The position numbers and the translations under genes are program-made. Shown here piece by piece: positions 25,901-33,571 of a stretch of DNA of 64,000 bases (the stretch's first letter is position 1; each line of letters opens with the position of its first letter). Origin of the DNA: Halosimplex rubrum (lineage in GTDB: Archaea; Halobacteriota; Halobacteria; Halobacteriales; Haloarculaceae); assembly GCF_013415885.1 (NCBI RefSeq), contig NZ_CP058910.1, forward strand, positions 1,302,001 to 1,366,000, written 5' to 3'. The notes beneath the pieces are model-generated. The model worked only from the letters and a program-made list of their open reading frames with translations. It was not told the DNA's origin and did not search any database.

Positions 25901-27309
25901 CGCGTCTGGGCGTGACTGAGTACGGCCGGGTCCGACCCGTCGGACAGGCCCGACAGCGACACCGACGCCCACTCCAAGTCCGTCCGAACCGTCCCGACCG
26001 ACAAGTCGGTTCCGTCGGGCAGCTCGTGGTCGCCGCTCTCGAGGACGACGTAGCCGACCGACTCGGTCACGTGCTGCTGGTTCTCGTAGTCCCACTCCTC
26101 TATCTGGAACTCGAACGACCACGAACCGACGTTTCTGAGCCGCGTGTGTGCGGGCTGGCTCCCCTCGTAGCTCGTCACCTGTGTCAGCACGACGGGGTCC
26201 GCGTAGCCCGCGTCGAGCGACACCGGGTGCCACTCGTCGCCGCCGCTCTGGTCAGTCCGAACGGTTCCGGCCTCGCCGATCCGCGCGCCGTCGCTGTCGG
26301 TTATCTCCCCGTCCTCGACGGTGAGGTAGCCGACGGTCTCCGGGACGTGGTCCGTTTCGGCGTTCATCGAGCGTTCCTCCTCAACGGCGACCTCGGCGTC
26401 GGCGTGCGACCGCGAGCGCATCCGGATCCCCGCCGTGTCGGACCCCTCGAACGTCTGGAGGGAGCCGACGACGACCGGCCGTTCCGCGTACGCTCCGTCG
26501 AACGTGACCGTCGACCAGTCGTCGGTGACGCCGTCGACCGTTCCGGCAGGACCGCTCCCGGTCGTCTCGGCCGCGACGTAGCCGATGCGTTCGGTCCTGT
26601 GGTCGCCGAGGTCGAACGTGACGTGGGTCTGGTCCCCGACGCGGTAGGTCGTCCCGCCGACGGCGTGATCGAAGCCGTTCCAGTAGGCGCTGGCCCTATC
26701 CGGGTAGTTCTGCACGAGCACGACCGACGGGATCCACCGCTTGCCGCCTTCGTTTCCGTCGACGTACAGGCCGCCTGCGGCCTCCCAGATCGCCTCCGCG
26801 TTCGCGTCCAGACATTCCTCGATCAGCTGCTTCCAGTTCCCGGAGCTCACGCCCGATATCGTCGGGATCAGCGGGTCGCCCCGATCGTCACGCGGCGTGT
26901 CGACGCCGAAGGCGAGCTCCCCGTACGAGAGCGTTCCCCAGTAGTCGGTCATGAACTCTGAGATGGTCGGCGAACTCGGATCGTCGCCCTCGTCGAGCCA
27001 TGCCTTCGCGTCCGCCGTCGTCGTCGTCGAGTATCCGCCGGGTTCGTTCCCCTCCGGCAGGTTGAAAAACAGCGCGACCGAGTCCCAGTCGGCGGTGAGC
27101 GACCTGTCCTCGGCGTCGTTCGGAAGGGGTTGCGGAAGCGTCTCGAAGATTTTGCGGCGCTCGGCCACGTTCCCTGTCGGTCCCAGGACCGGGTCGGTGT
27201 CGCCCTCGCCTTCGATACACGGCGGTCTGTACGGAACACTGGCGTCGTCGATCCGGGCGCTCGTCTCGTCGCCGTCCGGATCCGCTGGATCGTCGGGCAC
27301 GTCACTCAC
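22999..27309 (-). CDS. Giant M6-type metalloprotease with lectin-like inserts, FG-GAP repeats and DNRLRE-like tail
   Basis: 1436 residues from GTG 27309. Residues 50-205 are an M6-like N-terminal catalytic part (FFNLPEGN, EFMTDYWGTLSYGELAFGVDT). Residues 215-495 are about three repeats of an H-type-lectin-like unit (for example ERIGYVAAET, VTFDGAYAERPVVVGSLQT, HVPETVGYLTVEDG). The zinc motif HEYAH (H509, E510, H513) follows with FGDLY. Residues about 730-1010 have FG-GAP-like calcium loops (DFDGDGREEI, DLDGDGRDEI, DLDGDGRDEL), and the last about 165 residues resemble the DNRLRE/CBM96 structural domain. No signal peptide is visible, although every domain suggests an extracellular enzyme. Confidence 0.8.
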   Translation of the reverse strand: MSDVPDDPADPDGDETSARIDDASVPYRPPCIEGEGDTDPVLGPTGNVAERRKIFETLPQPLPNDAEDRSLTADWDSVALFFNLPEGNEPGGYSTTTTADAKAWLDEGDDPSSPTISEFMTDYWGTLSYGELAFGVDTPRDDRGDPLIPTISGVSSGNWKQLIEECLDANAEAIWEAAGGLYVDGNEGGKRWIPSVVLVQNYPDRASAYWNGFDHAVGGTTYRVGDQTHVTFDLGDHRTERIGYVAAETTGSGPAGTVDGVTDDWSTVTFDGAYAERPVVVGSLQTFEGSDTAGIRMRSRSHADAEVAVEEERSMNAETDHVPETVGYLTVEDGEITDSDGARIGEAGTVRTDQSGGDEWHPVSLDAGYADPVVLTQVTSYEGSQPAHTRLRNVGSWSFEFQIEEWDYENQQHVTESVGYVVLESGDHELPDGTDLSVGTVRTDLEWASVSLSGLSDGSDPAVLSHAQTRAGNQAVVTRQRGVSADGFDVRLQEEEANARRWWGSPLAHEYAHNFLEFGDLYSPTGATLYWDLLGDGSLPAKMSEVSSVHKERIGWLEFTEVVEGSSTAGYANEFSLEPYTTSGDAVKVVPDPENNPHEYFVVEFRGPTGEEVWRPDRALSESGLLITHVNERILSLTGGDASPSDMNWFVSEAPYFDPEFADYSDEGGPLRGSDLEGALFTGDSGRHLFAPHTEPSSDFYGGRSSTLSISDITVEDDSASFWLDLDPIDHERLWECTAADRGVAGRFTSDDPEARDEVFFRDDNAGALLVHDETKWFVRARQEGRIDGWNLGSRDRELVGDFDGDGREEIYVRSDGWAGIFRWAGERFEAPTVVGNEVGDWTLTARDDEVAADLDGDGRDEILALRDDGAAVLSWDEDFDVAATHGGTVGDYSFSPRDTAVAGRFTGSDGEEVVVVGDDGLALVGWDETAGALDTAAVHSEAVGDWTLGADDDLAVADLDGDGRDELYVRKTVSSPAVNEAAVLSWDGDGFESVWHRTTDLKGLENAQDRLTLGSEDRSYGGQFLPHHSRPNRGGIAHVADERVSLLSWDDDSAELRVESFERGGWFDWTDETDLVVGDFHRTGPETAEDGRLVTDEGTDLFLHNEWGTGTMGVDIRQHQVGGANVRSFDVFWRQPDYLMSLYEPSLVADVRNDQPVDVDETVEFVATPRGVDDIDDWSVEWAYRDGDGNHQRMGASDPGAVFEFDGFPVSDTGPGSDGHEIVGIRSRATRGDETLTDRFTVEFRPNERTRQFDANQALSGALSSDGTVVPATETDTLPVGDDAENVSTQAMLTFDLALPEDLSPSAITDATLTLVLRPPEGDPYGDLFDLSAVHVDYGDAIEPSDYRTKSLRLLPGRSVVPFEDGWGGRQVDVTRAVRHAWETRADRDDRVQFVLYHRQGTDSDSTADYSRLAADDPDVSSHNSLLQVRYDTEN

Positions 27310-27762
27310 CCTCCCGGCGGTCGGGCGCTCGCACGCCCCCAGCCCGTTCCGTTTCCGACCCGGGAGCGAGTTCGCCGGACCGACGGGACTCCCCCACCGG
27401 TCCGCGTGTGCCGCATCGGCCGATGCCCGTCCGCCGAGTTCGATAGCCGTGATCCGATTCTTCGGTCTTGGATGTCGTCTCTCCTGTCATCGTCTTCTCC
27501 GTGAGCGTTCCCCCCCACGCTCCGTCACACTTCAAGTAAACTCGACTGGAAGAACGCCTGTCACCAATATCGGACACGTAATTGATAAATATTTTCACCG
27601 AACCAGCAAGCGCTGCGGATTCGGACGACTGAACCGTCCGAACCGCCGTCTTCGGCTCTCGAACCCGCCTCCGGTTCGACCCGCTGCCGGCCCGCGCCGC
27701 GCGCCCGAATCGTCGATGCGCCGCCCGAAGCGACGGCGCCGATACTACTTCGCCGACCCCGG

Positions 27763-27778
27763 TTTAGGCCGTCCGAAA
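27763..27778 (+). promoter_or_regulatory. Degenerate iron box upstream of the Dps TATA box
   Basis: TTTAGGCCGTCCGAAA differs at one base from the TTTAGG-N4-CCTAAA palindrome. It ends 19 bases before the TATA box, upstream rather than over the start site, which suits activation rather than repression. Confidence 0.5.
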
Positions 27779-27797
27779 AATGTCTGGATCTTGAAAA

Positions 27798-27805
27798 GTT
27801 ATAAG
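27798..27805 (+). promoter_or_regulatory. TATA box of the Dps gene
   Basis: GTTATAAG lies 28 to 35 bases before ATG 27833, so the transcript probably starts at or very near the start codon (leaderless). Confidence 0.65.
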
Positions 27806-27832
27806 TGGTTCAGACGCGAACTATCGCTTGCA

Positions 27833-28378
27833 ATGAGCACCCAGAAGACGGTTCGACAGGAGGCTGGGACAGTCGGAGAGAACCCCGTTCGACTCGACGA
27901 GGAGAAGGCCGCACAGGTCATCGAGGCGCTGAACGCCGATCTGGCCGACGCGTACGTGCTGTACCATCAGCTCCACAAGCACCACTGGAACGTCGAGGGC
28001 GCGGAGTTCCGCGACATCCACGTGTGGCTGCAGGAGGCCTACGAGGACGTCGAGGCGGCCGCCGACGAACTCGCCGAGCGCCTGCAGGCCATCGGTGGCG
28101 TCCCGCACGCGAGCATGCCCGCGCTCTCGGCGGCGGCGACCGTCGAGCCGGAGGACGAGGACGTCTACGACATCCGGACCTCCTTCGAGAACGACCTGGA
28201 GATGTACGGCGACATCATCGAGAGCTACCGCGAGCACATCGAACTCGCCGAGGGGCTCGGCGACCACGCCACCGCCCAGATGCTCCGCGAACAGCTCGAA
28301 GACCTCGAGGAACACGCCCACGTCATCGACCACTACCTCGAGGACGACACCCTCGTCACCGAAGCCGCGATGAACTGA
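27833..28378 (+). CDS. dpsA: Dps-family ferritin-like iron storage and DNA protection protein
   Basis: 181 residues, the usual length of haloarchaeal DpsA. The inter-subunit ferroxidase residues are visible in HQLHKHHWNVEGAEFRDIHVWLQEAYEDVEAAADELAER, taken in parts: H near residue 43, H-x10-D and E further on. The end has a helix EEHAHVIDHYLEDD. Dps dodecamers oxidise ferrous iron, store ferric iron and protect DNA from peroxide. The promoter has an iron-box-like site upstream. It converges on a 55-codon gene with its own iron box. Confidence 0.93.
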   Translation: MSTQKTVRQEAGTVGENPVRLDEEKAAQVIEALNADLADAYVLYHQLHKHHWNVEGAEFRDIHVWLQEAYEDVEAAADELAERLQAIGGVPHASMPALSAAATVEPEDEDVYDIRTSFENDLEMYGDIIESYREHIELAEGLGDHATAQMLREQLEDLEEHAHVIDHYLEDDTLVTEAAMN

Positions 28379-28496
28379 CCACTCGCGTCGACCACACCAC
28401 CCGAGCGGAGACGTTTTTTCCGGCCCCGTCCGGGAGCGTCGGCTCCGTCGTGTCCGTAGCCGGTCCGCGTCCGGGGCCGATCCCGTTTCGAGGGCG

Positions 28497-28664
28497 CTAC
28501 TGCGTCACGTCGACCGCGATGTCGCTGGCGATCCACCCGTCGGTGTTCCCCGACTCGAGAAAGACGGACGTTCCGGGAGCGCCTTCACAGACGGATATCT
28601 CGGGTCGATCGCGCGGTTCCACGTCGGGCGTGGCAGCGACGTGCGACTGTGTGCCGGCGGCCAT
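28497..28664 (-). CDS. 55-residue iron-box-controlled small protein
   Basis: ATG at 28662-28664, stop at 28497-28499. The product ends SVFLESGNTDGWIASDIAVDVTQ in two parts (SVFLESGN and TDGWIASDIAVDVTQ), a pattern I associate with tiny haloarchaeal DUF7331-like proteins (hydrophobic strand, then xxWI/Vxx). A perfect iron box ends nine bases before the ATG, and a TTTATC TATA-like site lies just behind it, so the box would cover the transcription start. It follows the sugar transferase in the same direction. Expression under iron limitation is inferred from the box. Confidence 0.65.
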   Translation of the reverse strand: MAAGTQSHVAATPDVEPRDRPEISVCEGAPGTSVFLESGNTDGWIASDIAVDVTQ

Positions 28665-28672
28665 TACGAGCG

Positions 28673-28688
28673 TTTAGGTATGCCTAAA
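28673..28688 (-). promoter_or_regulatory. Iron box TTTAGGTATGCCTAAA
   Basis: Perfect TTTAGG/CCTAAA arms, matching the site type of haloarchaeal DtxR-family regulators (Idr, SirR). It overlaps the expected transcription start of the 55-codon gene, as for repression by iron-loaded regulator. Confidence 0.8.
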
Positions 28689-28717
28689 AGATAAAGGATG
28701 CGGTTCGGACGCGGCCG

Positions 28718-30244
28718 TCACGCCGGACCGTCACCGAGCCGGTCCGCGAGCCGGCGGCGAGCCAGCCGGAGACAGTCGGTGAACACCATCCAGACCTGTC
28801 GGACGACGATCTTCACGTCGAACCAGAAGGACTGGTTGCGGATGTACGTGAGGTCGTACTGGAGCTTCGCCCGGGAGTTCTCGCTGGACACCTCGTTGAT
28901 CTGGGCCAGACCGGTCAGCCCGGGTTTGACGAACCACCGTTTCTTCCAGGTCTCCATCTCGTGCTGGAGGAACTCCTCCTCGGCGGTCCAGGCGGCCCGC
29001 GGGCCGACGACGCTCATCTGGCCGGTGAAGATCGCCCACAGCTGGGGGAGCTCGTCGAGGTGCGTCCGCCGGAGGAATCGGCCGACGCGAGTGACTCGAT
29101 CGGCCTCCTCGCCGGGCGCCGCCGACTCGCCCTCCGGGCGCATGCTCCGGAACTTGTAGACGGGGAACGTGTCGCCGAACTGCGTGGTGCGCTCCTGTCG
29201 ATAGAAGACGGGCCCGGGGCTGTCGACTTTGATGGCGACCGCGATGGGGACCGACACGACGAGCGTGACGGCCAGCCCGACGCTCGCGAACGCCAGGTCG
29301 AACAGTCGCTTCGTGATGCGGTTCTGCAGGTCCAGCGGCTCCATGTTGATCCCGATGAGCCGTTTGGTCCGCTCGGCGGAGATGGCGCCCTCCTCTTTGA
29401 CGAGGACGCTCTCGTTGTGTTCGGTGAGGATCTCCACGTTCACGTCGTGTTCGTGGCAGGTCTCGAGGACGCCGAAAAACTCCGCGCGGTCGGTCTGGGG
29501 CAGGGCGGGGATCACCGTCTCGACGTTCGACCGCTGGAGGATGTCGTCCAGTCGGGAGAGCCCGCCCAGACACTCGTACTGGGTCAGTTTCTCCGGGATC
29601 CCGGCGTGGCCGCCGTCGGTGCCGACCCCGTCTTCGGCGGCGCGGTCGCGCGTGTCGGTCGGCGAGAACGCGTAGCCGACGACCGGTTCGGCCGCCGCCT
29701 GGACCGCGGCCTCGATCCGCTTGGGGTTGTTACCGACGACCAGCGTCCCGCCGCTCCGCTTGAGCTGCCAGTGTTGCAGCGCCGCGAACCACAGCGGCAG
29801 GGCGACCGACAGGATCGCGACGGTCGCGAGTAGCGCCGCCCGCGGGAGCCGCAGCGTGTAGTCGAAGTACCCGGCGGTGGCGAGCGCCGCCGTCACCACC
29901 AGCAGCGAGCGGACCGTCTCGGTCACCGTGTCGAGGATCCGCCGCGGCTGGGGCTTGCACAGCGACAGCGTGGCGAGCACCGTCACGACGCCCGTCAGCG
30001 CGAGCATCGTCGCGAGGTCGCCGCTGTGTCCGCCCACGTCGCTCGCGTGCCACAACAGCCCGTGGCGGTCGAAGGCGCCGCGGACCTCCGCGAGCCCGAC
30101 GACGCCGAGCGTCAGCGCCGTGATCCCCACCAGCCCCGCGCCCGAGAGAACCCGATACACGTTTTTCGGATGCCGGACGGAGCCGCCGCTGCCCAGCGAC
30201 AGGCGGGAACTCGAACCCGTGTTCGACTCGGCGTCCGCGGCCAT
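28718..30244 (-). CDS. Polyprenyl-phosphate sugar-1-phosphate transferase (exopolysaccharide priming)
   Basis: 508 residues. The N-terminal half has about five membrane helices (between residues 33 and 160) and a cytoplasmic nucleotide-binding-like domain (TLVVGNNPKRIEAAVQ, about 166-310). From about residue 310 is the bacterial sugar transferase domain: KRLFDLAFASVGL helix, VDSPGPVFYRQER, FRSMRP, RVTRVGRFLRRTHLDELPQLW and GLTGLAQINEV. Enzymes of this family load the first sugar phosphate on a lipid carrier for exopolysaccharide or O-antigen-like glycans. An exact iron box lies nine bases before its ATG. Confidence 0.9.
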   Translation of the reverse strand: MAADAESNTGSSSRLSLGSGGSVRHPKNVYRVLSGAGLVGITALTLGVVGLAEVRGAFDRHGLLWHASDVGGHSGDLATMLALTGVVTVLATLSLCKPQPRRILDTVTETVRSLLVVTAALATAGYFDYTLRLPRAALLATVAILSVALPLWFAALQHWQLKRSGGTLVVGNNPKRIEAAVQAAAEPVVGYAFSPTDTRDRAAEDGVGTDGGHAGIPEKLTQYECLGGLSRLDDILQRSNVETVIPALPQTDRAEFFGVLETCHEHDVNVEILTEHNESVLVKEEGAISAERTKRLIGINMEPLDLQNRITKRLFDLAFASVGLAVTLVVSVPIAVAIKVDSPGPVFYRQERTTQFGDTFPVYKFRSMRPEGESAAPGEEADRVTRVGRFLRRTHLDELPQLWAIFTGQMSVVGPRAAWTAEEEFLQHEMETWKKRWFVKPGLTGLAQINEVSSENSRAKLQYDLTYIRNQSFWFDVKIVVRQVWMVFTDCLRLARRRLADRLGDGPA

Positions 30245-30252
30245 CGGACTGG

Positions 30253-30268
30253 TTTAGGCAAACCTAAA
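30253..30268 (-). promoter_or_regulatory. Iron box TTTAGGCAAACCTAAA of the sugar transferase gene
   Basis: Perfect arms. On the minus strand it follows an AT-rich TATA candidate (TTTTATTTTA) and ends nine bases before ATG 30244, so bound regulator would block initiation. Confidence 0.8.
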
Positions 30269-30345
30269 ATAAAAGAGTACAGGTTTCGTCCTCGGCGGCG
30301 GGCTGCCCGCGCGAGGGCGGTGGCCGTCGCCGGCGCGCGGCCTGG

Positions 30346-30361
30346 TTTTGGCGAGCCTAAG
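30346..30361 (+). promoter_or_regulatory. Degenerate iron box in the sugar transferase/GT4 divergent region
   Basis: TTTTGGCGAGCCTAAG keeps most of the palindrome with mismatches at both outer parts. It lies about 170 bases before the GT4 start and may be a decayed or weak site. Confidence 0.35.
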
Positions 30362-30532
30362 AACCGAAGCGCTTATTCCGATTTCGGTCCGGAGTGGACT
30401 CACAGGGGCTCGGGCCCCTCGGGACGGCGTTCGGCGGTCGGGGCCGGCCGCTCGTCGCGAGCGATAGTGGGAGCGGCGGCCCGGCGGTGTGCGGTCGCGC
30501 CACCGGTCCGAGCCGACCGCTCGATCCGATCT

Positions 30533-31648
30533 ATGTCCACCGACCCACCGGCGGCCGACGCGCCGAACGTCCTGCAGGTCTGCACCTACTACTACCCCTT
30601 CACCGGCGGGATCCAGAAACTGGTGCGGACGCTGGTCACCGGGATCGACGACGCGAACTTCCGGATACTCACGTGCGCGACCGGCGGCCGCGGCGGCGTC
30701 GACGAGAGACACGGGACCGAGGTGGTCCGCGCCGGCTCGCCCGGCGCGGTCAAGTCGACGCCGATGAGCCCGACGTTCCCCTACCGGTTGCGCCAACAGC
30801 TCGCCTGGGCCGACCTGGTCCACTACCACCTCCCGTTCCCGCTCGGGCCGGTGAGCCACCTGATCAACCGCGTCGACACGCCGGCCGTCGCGACCTTCCA
30901 CGACGACATCGTCGGCAAGGGCCCCGTCGTCTACCCCTATCGCCCGGTCCTCGACCGCTTCCTCGGCGACGTGTCCCGGGTGATCGTCACCTCGCCGAAC
31001 ATGCGCGACGAGTGCGCCCGGATCGCGAAGTGGCGCGGGAAAGCCGAAGTCGTCCCCATCGGGATCGAGGCCGAGGACGGCCCCGTCGAGCCGAAGTCGC
31101 TGGCGGGCCGGAAGCTGCTGTTCGTCGGCCGGCTCGTCGAGTTCAAGGGCGTCGAGTACCTCGTCTCGGCGATGGCCGAGCTCGACGCGACGCTGTCGGT
31201 CGTCGGGAAAGGCCCCGCTCGCGACACGCTCGAACGCCACGCCCGCGAGGAGGGGGTCGCCGACAGGGTGACCTTCGAGGGGTTCGTCTCCGAGGCCCGG
31301 CTCGACCGGCTCTACCGCGAGGCGGACCTGTTCGTGCTCCCCTCGGCCGGCGAGAACGAGTCGTTCGGCATCGTCCAGCTCGAAGCGATGCAGCGCGGGC
31401 TCCCGGTGATCAACACGTCGCTGCCTACCGGCGTCCCGTACGTCAGCGTCGACGGGGAGACCGGACTGACCGTCGAGCCGGGCGACCCGGCGGCGATCGC
31501 CGAGGCCGCGCGGACGCTGCTGGGTGACTCCGAGCGCTACCGGCGCTACTCGGCGAACGCCCAGCGGCGCGTCCGCGAGCGATTCACCAGACGACGGATG
31601 CTCGACGAGACCCGCGCCGTCTACCGCGACGCCCTCGCCGGCGAGTGA
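30533..31648 (+). CDS. Glycosyltransferase family 4
   Basis: 371 residues, GT-B fold. The N-terminal half has the YYYPFTGGIQKLVRTL acceptor-site loop; the C-terminal half has LLFVGRLVEFKGVEYLV and the E-x7-E element ENESFGIVQLEAMQRGLPVI, where the first glutamate contacts the nucleotide sugar. Such enzymes add sugars to lipid-linked or surface glycans. ATG 30533 opens directly on the domain. It is divergent from the priming sugar transferase, and a membrane glycosyltransferase-like gene follows, so the three genes look like one polysaccharide locus. Confidence 0.88.
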   Translation: MSTDPPAADAPNVLQVCTYYYPFTGGIQKLVRTLVTGIDDANFRILTCATGGRGGVDERHGTEVVRAGSPGAVKSTPMSPTFPYRLRQQLAWADLVHYHLPFPLGPVSHLINRVDTPAVATFHDDIVGKGPVVYPYRPVLDRFLGDVSRVIVTSPNMRDECARIAKWRGKAEVVPIGIEAEDGPVEPKSLAGRKLLFVGRLVEFKGVEYLVSAMAELDATLSVVGKGPARDTLERHAREEGVADRVTFEGFVSEARLDRLYREADLFVLPSAGENESFGIVQLEAMQRGLPVINTSLPTGVPYVSVDGETGLTVEPGDPAAIAEAARTLLGDSERYRRYSANAQRRVRERFTRRRMLDETRAVYRDALAGE

Positions 31649-31741
31649 CGGCGACGGGTTCGGCGACGAGTGACAGCGACGTGCTCGGCGACGAGTGACA
31701 GCGACGTGCTCGGCGACGAGTGACGGCGACGTGCTCGGACG
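31645..31741. repeat. 25-bp tandem repeat, nearly four copies
   Basis: Units starting at 31645, 31670, 31695 and 31720 share the pattern GTGACAGCGACGTGCTCGG followed by CGACGA, with few differences. The array starts at the end of the GT4 gene, contains its stop, and lies before the promoter of the next gene. Confidence 0.85.
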
Positions 31742-31784
31742 CGCGGCCGGTGCCGTCGACGGGCGCTCGCCCCGCCGATCCGCA

Positions 31785-31793
31785 GCTATAAAC
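31785..31793 (+). promoter_or_regulatory. TATA box of the membrane glycosyltransferase-like gene
   Basis: GCTATAAAC lies 25 to 33 bases before ATG 31818, which both supports that start and predicts a leaderless transcript. Confidence 0.6.
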
Positions 31794-31817
31794 TTCGCCG
31801 ACGAAAACCCGCGGCCG

Positions 31818-33032
31818 ATGGTCGCCCTCGCCGTCGTCGCGGTCGCCCTGGCGTTCGCGCTCGTCGCGCGGCGCCGCTCGCGGACCTACCGGGTGGCCGG
31901 CGGGCTCGCGCTCGCGGCCCACCTCGTCTTCGCGCTGGTCGTCCTCCCCTTGCTGCCCTACACCTGGGACATCGGCGTGTTCCACGAGGTCGCGACGGGA
32001 CTCCTCGAAGGCGCCGAGGCCGCGCCCCTCTCGTCGCTGGACGCGTTCGGGACCGTCCAGGCGGTCGTCTACGCGAGCTTCGGCGCCGACCCGACGACCA
32101 TGGCGGTCGTCAACGGCCTGTTCGCCGTCCTGACGCCGCTGCCGCTGTGTTACCTCGCCCGGCGACTGTACGACCCCCTCGAATCGACCGACGGCCTGCT
32201 GCTCGCGCTGCTGTTCCTGCCTTTCCCCTTCCTGTTCGCCAGCCTCCCGATGCGCGACGCCCTCTCGACGCTGCTGGCGGCGACGCTGCTGGCGGTCTGC
32301 GTGCGCGCGGTCGCCGACCGCCGCTACTGGTGGGCGCTCGCCGCACCGCCGCTGTGGGGGATGGTCTTCCTCCTGCGCGAGGAACTCGCCTTCCTGGTCC
32401 TGCTGGGCGCGGCCGGGTCGCTCCTCGTCGCGACGCTCCGGCGCGTCACCGACCGCCGGATCACGCTGGCGTCGCTGGCGCTGGTCGGCGCGCCGGTGGC
32501 CGTCGCCGGCTTCGCGCTGTTCACCCGGCTGTTCCCCGTCGACGCCCTCAACTCGCGGCTGCAGTACCGCATCATGGGCGGGGCCGCCTACCTCGGCTTC
32601 GAGCGCTACGGCTCGTGGCTGGACGTGGTCCTGGCGGTGCCGGTCCGCGCCGTCTACTTCCAGTTCGCGCCGTTCCCGCTCCACGTCGACTCGGCGTTCG
32701 ACCTCCTCGCGGTGCTGTCCCTGCCGCTGCTGGTCGTCCTCGCGACGGCCGCGTATCTGACGCTCCGCCGTGTCGAGAGCGACCCCGTGGTGACGCTCCC
32801 CCTGCTGGTCGTCTACCTCGGGGGGATCGTCGGCTACGGGCTGATCGACTCGAACTTCGGGACCACGATCAGACACCGCTCGTTTTTCGTCTGCCTGCTG
32901 GCCGTCTTCGCGGCGCCGACGCTCGAATCGTGGTGGCGGTCACTCCGCACCGGGGTCGACGAACCGTGCCGTCAGCGCCGCCAGGCAGACGAACACCAGC
33001 GCGAAGCTGAGGAACTTGACGCCCGAGCCTAG
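31818..33032 (+). CDS. Multi-pass membrane protein, GT39/mannosyltransferase-like
   Basis: 404 residues with ten or so membrane helices, starting MVALAVVAVALAFAL. A short acidic loop after the first or second helix (YTWDIGVFHEVATGLLEG) is where polyprenyl-phosphate-dependent glycosyltransferases of the GT-C fold hold their catalytic aspartate. No further signature is certain. It lies downstream of a GT4 and near a priming transferase, so transfer or flipping of surface sugars is likely. The last about 28 residues are hydrophilic and overlap the convergent 89-residue gene. The upstream part of the frame lies in the tandem repeat and was excluded. Confidence 0.7.
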   Translation: MVALAVVAVALAFALVARRRSRTYRVAGGLALAAHLVFALVVLPLLPYTWDIGVFHEVATGLLEGAEAAPLSSLDAFGTVQAVVYASFGADPTTMAVVNGLFAVLTPLPLCYLARRLYDPLESTDGLLLALLFLPFPFLFASLPMRDALSTLLAATLLAVCVRAVADRRYWWALAAPPLWGMVFLLREELAFLVLLGAAGSLLVATLRRVTDRRITLASLALVGAPVAVAGFALFTRLFPVDALNSRLQYRIMGGAAYLGFERYGSWLDVVLAVPVRAVYFQFAPFPLHVDSAFDLLAVLSLPLLVVLATAAYLTLRRVESDPVVTLPLLVVYLGGIVGYGLIDSNFGTTIRHRSFFVCLLAVFAAPTLESWWRSLRTGVDEPCRQRRQADEHQREAEELDARA

Positions 33033-33209
33033 GTTCGAGCGGAACACCGACCCGACGCTGACGACCACGAGCGCGGCGAGCGCCCCGAACAGGACGCGCT
33101 CGCCGTCCAGATGCGCGAACAGGACGCTCCCCTCGGCCCACCGGCCCAGCGTGCGCACCGCTCGGTAGGTCGCCGATTCGGAGAACGGCTCGACGTCGAT
33201 CCGGGCCAT
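32940..33209 (-). CDS. Small two-helix membrane protein
   Basis: 89 residues from ATG 33209: a soluble N-terminus (MARIDVEPFSESATYRAVRTLGRW) and two membrane helices (about 40-58 and 64-82) ending RFVDPGAE. It overlaps the convergent membrane protein gene by 93 bases at the 3' ends. It probably belongs to the small-protein genes of this stretch rather than to the polysaccharide locus. Function unknown. Confidence 0.6.
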   Translation of the reverse strand: MARIDVEPFSESATYRAVRTLGRWAEGSVLFAHLDGERVLFGALAALVVVSVGSVFRSNLGSGVKFLSFALVFVCLAALTARFVDPGAE

Positions 33210-33292
33210 CGTCGGTCGCGGATCGGAGCGAGACGCACATAACTGTTCGTGGTTCGACGCACGCTCGGACGACTCCGCCGATCGTCGGTCCC

Positions 33293-33571
33293 TCACCCCT
33301 GCATGTACAGCGAGTAGGTGATGACGGCCAGCCCGACGGCCAGGAAGACGCTGTTGACGAGGACGCCGGTTTCGAGCGGGACGGCGAAAAACTGGTTGGC
33401 GGCGCCGGAGACGAGCGCGCCGAGGGTGATGATCGCGAACCCGGCGCCGAGGACGCCGAGCGAGCGCTCGCCCGCCCGGCGGTAGGCCCGGTAGGCGATG
33501 ACGGTGATCGCGCCGCCCAGCACCAGGACGACGGACTTGACGACGGCGATCGCGACCGAGGTCTCGTTCAC
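33293..33571 (-). CDS. Three-helix membrane protein (DUF7521-like) coupled to HTH
   Basis: 92 residues, almost all membrane: helices at about 8-28, 38-58 and 66-88, with a basic loop YRAYRRAGERS between the first two. This matches small haloarchaeal proteins I know as DUF7521, usually next to a winged-helix gene. Its ATG overlaps the HTH stop (ATGA, 33568-33571). A sensing or anti-regulator role beside the HTH is plausible but unproven. Confidence 0.7.
   Translation of the reverse strand: MNETSVAIAVVKSVVLVLGGAITVIAYRAYRRAGERSLGVLGAGFAIITLGALVSGAANQFFAVPLETGVLVNSVFLAVGLAVITYSLYMQG

Larger units (their letters stand above)
27310..27832. other. Divergent intergenic region between protease and Dps genes
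   Basis: 523 bases. It holds an AT-rich TATA candidate for the minus strand near 27581-27596, a one-mismatch iron box (27763-27778) and the Dps TATA box. A 98-codon minus-strand frame at 27302-27598 starts inside the AT-rich promoter candidate and has no motif, so I do not call it. Confidence 0.55.

Noticed and set aside
27302-27598. 98-codon minus-strand frame ahead of the protease
   Set aside because: Its ATG lies inside the AT-rich promoter candidate and the product is basic, unlike the neighbours.
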